DNA of 64,000 bases from Actinospineispora spinosispora DSM 44797 (GTDB taxonomy: Bacteria > Actinomycetota > Actinomycetes > Mycobacteriales > Pseudonocardiaceae). The notes beneath the pieces were generated by a model that saw only the letters and a program-made list of their open reading frames with translations, had not been told where the DNA came from and did not search any database. Positions 59,550 through 64,000 of this stretch are shown piece by piece. A program made the translations under genes and the position numbers. The DNA is taken from NCBI RefSeq assembly GCF_000429025.1, contig NZ_AUBB01000020.1, forward strand, positions 124,001 through 188,000. The letters are read 5' to 3'. The stretch's first letter is position 1; every line of letters starts with the position of its first letter.

Positions 59550-59555
59550 CTCCCT
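59550..59555 (-). promoter_or_regulatory. Shine-Dalgarno of PKS gene 2
   Basis: AGGGAG on the minus strand, 7 nt before the ATG at 59540-59542. It lies in the 49-nt gap after gene 1 and fixes the start that gives the docking peptide MVESDKLLAYLKR. No hairpin terminator was noticed in the gap, so co-transcription is likely. Confidence 0.8.
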
Positions 59556-59591
59556 CGGGAACGGCCCCGGACAGTGCGGTGGACATCGGGT

Positions 59592-64000
<4,409 letters not shown>

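Overview
The window is 64 kb of very GC-rich DNA of the kind found in filamentous actinomycetes. Every supportable gene lies on the minus strand. It contains one uninterrupted stretch of a giant modular (cis-AT, type I) polyketide synthase (PKS) locus: five consecutive genes with no intervening tailoring, regulatory or transport gene. Reading in the direction of transcription (right to left) they are: gene 1 (5' end beyond the right edge, stop at 59592), gene 2 (59542-49244, 3432 aa), gene 3 (49216-30359, 6285 aa), gene 4 (30330-10486, 6614 aa) and gene 5 (start 10439, running off the left edge, at least 3479 aa). The gaps are only 27-49 nt, each holds a clear Shine-Dalgarno sequence, and no terminator or promoter-like gap is visible, so the genes look like one operon.

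I count 13 extension modules, called m1-m13 here in order of transcription. Gene 1 holds m1 (KS partial-AT-KR-ACP). Gene 2 holds m2 (KS-AT-DH-KR-ACP, DH probably dead) and m3 (KS-AT-KR-ACP). Gene 3 holds m4-m7 and gene 4 holds m8-m11. All of m4-m10 are KS-AT-KR-ACP, and m11 is KS-AT-DH-KR-ACP. Gene 5 holds m12 (KS-AT-KR-ACP) and m13 (KS-AT-DH-ER-KR, cut by the left edge inside the KR). N-terminal coiled-coil docking segments and C-terminal docking tails at the gene junctions agree with the relay gene 1 > 2 > 3 > 4 > 5. No loading module and no thioesterase are in the window, so both ends of the assembly line lie outside.

AT motifs predict methylmalonyl-CoA for ten modules (GHSQGE plus YASH) and malonyl-CoA for m10 only (GHSVGE plus HAFH). 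Both ATs of gene 2 carry the atypical motif YAPH and may take another extender. KR fingerprints predict mostly A-type (L-hydroxyl) reductions. They alternate A2 (epimerising) and A1 in m4-m9, which is a three-fold tandem repeat of a two-module unit that crosses a gene boundary. m11 should add a double bond (if its KR, which lacks the usual catalytic Ser, works) and m13 a fully saturated unit. The expected product part is therefore a long, densely hydroxylated and methyl-branched polypropionate chain. I did not recognise a known compound from the module order and assign no gene names.

Other themes are near-identical internal tracts that suggest recent duplication or gene conversion, and KS sequence types that track the stereochemistry of the upstream module rather than their own module.
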